Of a stretch of DNA of 64,000 bases, positions 60,286 to 64,000 are shown piece by piece. The translations under genes and the position numbers were made by a program. The stretch comes from Ceratotherium simum simum (taxonomy: Eukaryota > Chordata > Mammalia > Perissodactyla > Rhinocerotidae). The notes beneath the pieces were generated by a model. That model did not search any database, was not told where the DNA came from, and saw only the letters and a list, made by a program, of their open reading frames with translations. Where the stretch lies: assembly GCF_000283155.1 (NCBI RefSeq), contig NW_004454175.1, forward strand, positions 1,304,480 through 1,368,479. The letters are read 5' to 3'. How positions within the stretch are numbered: position 1 is the first letter of the stretch; every line of letters starts with the position of its first letter.

Positions 60286-60496
60286 TTTTTATTTATTTAT
60301 TTATTTTTTTTTATTTTTCCCCCCAAAGCCCCAGTGGATAGTTGTATGTCGTAGCTGCACATCCTTCTAGTTGCTGTATGCGGGACTCGGCCTCAGGATG
60401 AACGGAGAAGTGGTGCCTCGATGCGCACCCGGGATCCGAACCCGGGCCACCAGCATCGCAGCGCGCGCACTTAACCACCAAGCCACAGGGCCGGCC
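60286..60496 (-). mobile_element. Short-class ERE SINE (antisense)
   Basis: An AT-rich tail, CCCCAGTGGATAGTTGTATG, the complement of the tRNA-like body (GGATCCGAACCCGGGCC), and AGCCACAGGGCCGGCC. The perfect 13-bp target duplication CTCAAATACATTT lies at 60273-60285 and 60497-60509. Confidence 0.95.
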
Positions 60497-60509
60497 CTCA
60501 AATACATTT

Positions 60510-62080
60510 AAAAAAATCTTTTTTTTGTCTATCAATTTCTGAAACAGATGTATTAAAGTTTTCCACTATCATTATAGATTGATCAATGTTAATTTCTTCT
60601 CATATTTCTAATGTCTTTTGCTTTTTGAATTTTCAAGTTCAGTATTAAGTGAATAAAGGTTCTTGACTCTACTCTTTTGTTAGTGAATTGTGATTTTTAT
60701 CGTTTGGAAATAGCCTTCTTTCCCTTTAACGTTTTAGGTGTCTTTTTTGTAAACGGCATATAGCTGGATTTATTTTTTGTACTTGAAATCAAAACTTGGT
60801 TTTTTAATATGTGAATTTAACTCATTCACATTTTTTGTTGTTAATATGTTTAAATATATTCATGTTATCTTGGTTTATGTTTTCTATTCAGGTTGCTTTT
60901 TTGCTGTTTCTTGTTTCCCCTTTTCTTGTCTTTTGTTAGATTGGTCAAGTTTTCCTCATTCCATTTGTTTTCCTTCAAGGGTTGGCAAAGTTATGTACTC
61001 AGTTTCAGTTATTTAGATAGTTAACTTAAAACTTGAACTCTTATGGTTATACATATTTTTTATCAGCATCTAGAATTAATCCATCTTTATGTCTTCTCAT
61101 TAAGCAAGAAATTTATACTCTCTGACTTCCCCCTTCCTCCACTGCTACCTCAACAGGTATAAGCAATTTTACAAAATTAGTTTTATTCTAGTTAAGTTTT
61201 ACTGGGTTTTTTTTTTTTTGACTCACTTTTTTTCTTTTATCTCATATTATCTTTTTCCTTTGTATTATTTTTTTCATTGTTGTTTTGTTCAAGGGCATTT
61301 TTGAGTACTGAAATTATCTTAGAGATAGTGTGTTTGTGGCAAAACTTCTGAGACCCTATGTGTCCAAAAATTTCTGCAATTTGCTCTGACATTTGATGGT
61401 AAGTTTGCCTCAGTATAAACTTCTAGGTTCAAAGTCATTTTCCCTTCAGAATTTTGAAGATATTGCTCTAGTGTCTCCTCAAGTCAGGGTTGCTGAGGAG
61501 AAGTCTGATGCTAATCTGTTTCTTGTCCCTTTGTAGATTTTATTTATGTGGAATTTTTCAGAATCATGTTCTTTATCTGTGGGTTTTTAAAGTTTCACCA
61601 GGATTTGTCAGTGGTCTCTTTCAATGAATAATTTGTGCTTTCTCAGGGAAATCTTATTTATTCATTTTCCTTGATGATTCTCCTCTTACTGTTTCTGTAC
61701 CTTCCTTCTGGAGCTCCTATTAGATGGGTTTTCAGAACTGGATTATTCTTCGTGCTGCTTAAGTTCTTTCTTATATTTTCTGTTTACTTGGTCCTTTTTA
61801 TTTCAAGTTTTGGGAGATTTTCTTACCTTTATCTTTCAGATCACTAATTTGACTTTCAGTTGTGTAGGTCCCATTGATCATTCAGCCATTCAACAAATGT
61901 TTTGTGAGTTTCTACTGTGTGCCAGGAATTATTTTAATATTTATTATTCAGTGGTGAATGAAGTCCTCTCACTGGATTTTTAGTTTCCAATAACTCTTAC
62001 TTTCTGAATGCTCTTTTTGTCTGTAGGCAAAATATTTTCAAATATCCCTGAATATACCAAATGGACTCTTTTTTTTTTTT
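60510..62080 (-). repeat. Old L1/HAL1-like sequence (antisense)
   Basis: Antisense L1-like landmarks occur in order: CTATCATTATAGATTGATCA, AGGTGTCTTTTTTGTAAACG, TCAAGTCAGGGTTGCTGAGG and AGGAGCTCCAGAAGG-type text near 61710 on the minus strand. The left part reads as ORF2 endonuclease end and the right part as HAL1/L1 ORF1 text. It is strongly diverged. Confidence 0.6.
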
Positions 62081-62397
62081 TAAGATGAAAATTTCATTCC
62101 AATCTCTTTTTCTTCCAGGTCAGGTCTATATGTTCGTTTTTGTCTGTTTGACTCTCATGCTGTTGGTTTGCCTTAATGTCTGGTGATCCTGGGTTATCCT
62201 TTACTTTTACAAATAAACAACTAGGTTGATTATTGTAGGTAAGTGGTATGGGTTTTATCTGCTTTTGTGTGGGTGTGCTATCTGACAGACCTCTTCTCTG
62301 AATGCAAGATCTGATATAAGTTCTATATAAGGAGGGGAATATCCCCAGGAAACATTTGAAGATAAATAGGTGTGGAGCAGGCAGGTAGGACATTTTG

Positions 62398-62700
62398 TAT
62401 CAGTCAGAATTCTTATTATAAGTAACAGAAACTGGCTCTGGCTAATTTATGCAGAAAAATAATTTATTGGCAGGTTACTGGGTAGCTCACAGAATTGACC
62501 AGAAGGCTGAAAATCAGGCTTGAAAAACCAGCAGGAACCAAAGGGGCCACAGCCAAGGATGCTCTGCAGGAACAGTCTGGTTAGGTCATTGCCATCAGCC
62601 TTTGCGGATGTCACTCCAGATTCAGGTCCTGGGTGGAACAGCCAGCACTCCACTGCCAACCAGGAAGCAGGGTTATCTGCCAGGCACCCAATAACCACAT
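62398..62700 (+). repeat. Unassigned interspersed repeat
   Basis: It begins TATCAGTCAGAATTCTTATT and AAGTAACAGAAACTGGCTCT, words also seen diverged near 42868. The minus-strand frame across it (62447-62779) extends into the following LTR and is not a gene. Confidence 0.45.
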
Positions 62701-63175
62701 ACGGTAGGCAGAAAAATGGCCCCAAAGATGCCCATGGCCTAATCCCTGGAACCTGTGCATATATTCCCTTACATGGCAAAAGGGACTTTATAGATGTGAT
62801 TAAGTTAATTTGAGAAAGAGTGAGTAGCCTGGATTATCCAGGTGGGCCCAACAACATAATTCCTTAAAAGTAGAGAAGCTTTCCTAGCTGTGATCAGAGG
62901 GAAATGTGACTATGAAGAAGGGTCAGAGTGATGCAATGTTGCTGTCTTTGAGGATGGAGGAAAGAGGGCCATAGGCTAAGGAATACGGTGGCTGCTAGTA
63001 GCTGGAAACTGTGAAAAACAAATTCTCCCCTAGTCTCCAGAAAGGCATGCTCACACCTTGATTTTAGCCCTGGACTTCTGACTTACAGAAACATAAAAAA
63101 ATAAATTTGTGTTGTTTAAAGCCACTAAGCTTGTGGAAATTTATGGCAGCAATAGAAAACCAATATACCACACAT
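62701..63175 (+). repeat. MaLR/ERVL-type LTR (sense)
   Basis: TGGCCTAATCCCTGGAACCT, ATGGCAAAAGGGACTTTATA, GGATTATCCAGGTGGGCCCA, and the end AATAAATTTGTGTTGTTTAA with AAGCCACTAAGCTTGTGG. It is the same kind of element as 29787 and 45041 in the opposite orientation. I believe it is MLT1-like. Confidence 0.7.
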
Positions 63176-64000
63176 CTGCAGTATTTCCCTACCATGATGC
63201 TCAGGTAAGGAAGCTGCACTCTGGTGGCAGACTGTGCACATTGTCTTCCTTGCCAAACTACCTTGTCATCTCCTAACACTTCCTCCTGGGTACACACCTC
63301 CCATCCCCCATCCCCATCCCTCTGTCTCCTCCCTAGGCCAAGCACTTCCAATGTTTCCTTTCTGCCAGATTAGGGGCAGAGGAAGGCGGATGGGCCCTAT
63401 GTTCTGGATACAGTTCTTTAATAAATTATCCTGATGGTTGATTCAGAGCCTGCTTCTGTATTATTGTAAATGTCCCTCTGAGTTTGGAATCTCTCTGGAT
63501 TCGCTCTTATTTTCCCATTATTTTAACCTTTTATTTGGTTCATTTTCTGCAGCCAGTTTTGAGATGGAATGTTTCATCACTCTTGTAAATGCTGATTTAT
63601 TTAACTTCTACCTTCCGGATATTTCAAATTTTTCTGATAATAGTGCCATTTCCTGTTTACCAGTGCTGTATGGATTTCTTCTTTAAAAACAACACTTTCC
63701 CCCTGTCATAGTAAGAAAATTTGGGTGGGAGGGGACATGGTCTTACGAGCTCAGTTCACCACCTTGATCCAATCGTTGCCTATTATTTAGTCTGATTGTT
63801 TTGTACCTGGGGCTCAGGCAGAATCCAAAGGACTAGAAAGTTCCCTGAAGAATGAGCCAGGTGGTCCAGTCTCAGAGCAGGCAATGGGAGAAATGCAGGT
63901 TAGTGGTGGATTAGCTCTAGGGCAGTTCACGAGGAAGCAGACGGAACGCAGGGTTTGGGAGGATCCAGCGGGTGTCAGAGAAGCCCCTTAACAGGAAAAG
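63176..64000. other. Intergenic sequence with nothing recognisable
   Basis: Short plus-strand frames at 63234 and 63438 have no recognisable domain or splice context. The human neighbour beyond this side would be WIPF1, but I see none of its exons. Confidence 0.4.

Noticed and set aside
62447..62813. 110- and 97-codon opposing open frames
   Set aside because: They cross the border between two interspersed repeats, so they cannot be a single gene.
43000..64000. WIPF1 exons, expected beyond GPR155 by human gene order
   Set aside because: I searched the text for a recognisable proline-rich or WH2-type coding exon and found none; the gene probably lies past the right edge.
1..64000. CRISPR array, bacterial operon or phage features
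   Set aside because: The sequence is a mammalian chromosome with introns, SINEs and LINEs; no regularly spaced direct repeats occur.

Overview
This window is nuclear DNA from a placental mammal, almost certainly an odd-toed ungulate (Perissodactyla: horse, rhinoceros or tapir lineage). The evidence is about a dozen tRNA-derived SINEs of the equine repetitive element (ERE) type, with GGGGCCGGCCC heads and GGATCCGAACCCGGGCC-type B-box regions. These sit on a background of pan-mammalian MIR, L2, L1, MaLR-type LTR and hAT-Charlie repeats. The genus cannot be fixed from the sequence alone.

The only protein-coding gene I can support is the 5' half of GPR155 (LYCHOS, lysosomal cholesterol signalling protein), on the minus strand. 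Six consecutive coding exons (numbered 2 to 7 here) lie at 13885-14350 (ATG at 14350), 6244-6643, 4366-4531, 3286-3441, 1595-1678 and 878-995. All have consensus splice sites and compatible phases, and together they encode residues 1-463 plus one base of the next codon. They cover the luminal N-terminus, the PIN/BASS-like transporter fold and the start of the GPCR-like helices. The rest of the gene (remaining helices, LED region, DEP domain) lies beyond the left edge. The promoter is a CpG island at about 18.54-19.25 kb, with a probable non-coding first exon ending at a CAG|GTGAGA donor (18731). An ETS and a YY1 site at its right-hand edge suggest a divergent plus-strand transcript.

From 19.3 kb to the end, the window is intergenic and I find no host exon. 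About 31.2-42.1 kb is a stack of antisense L1 elements. It includes one nearly full-length, dead L1 (about 35.09-42.06 kb) interrupted by an ERE SINE and by a younger L1 fragment, each with target-site duplications. At 48319-55568 lies a proviral endogenous retrovirus (ERV) relic. It has two LTRs, a 4-bp target duplication, a tRNA-Arg-type primer binding site, a polypurine tract and a broken gag start; I could not recognise pol in it. A related LTR lies inverted about 2 kb to the right (57520-57997). The rest is older repeats and unassigned sequence.

I did not find a convincing new biological system. The observations most worth checking are an antisense reading frame present in all three LTR copies, the divergent promoter signals, a chimeric ERE SINE, and an ERE whose 3' end looks like a transduction.
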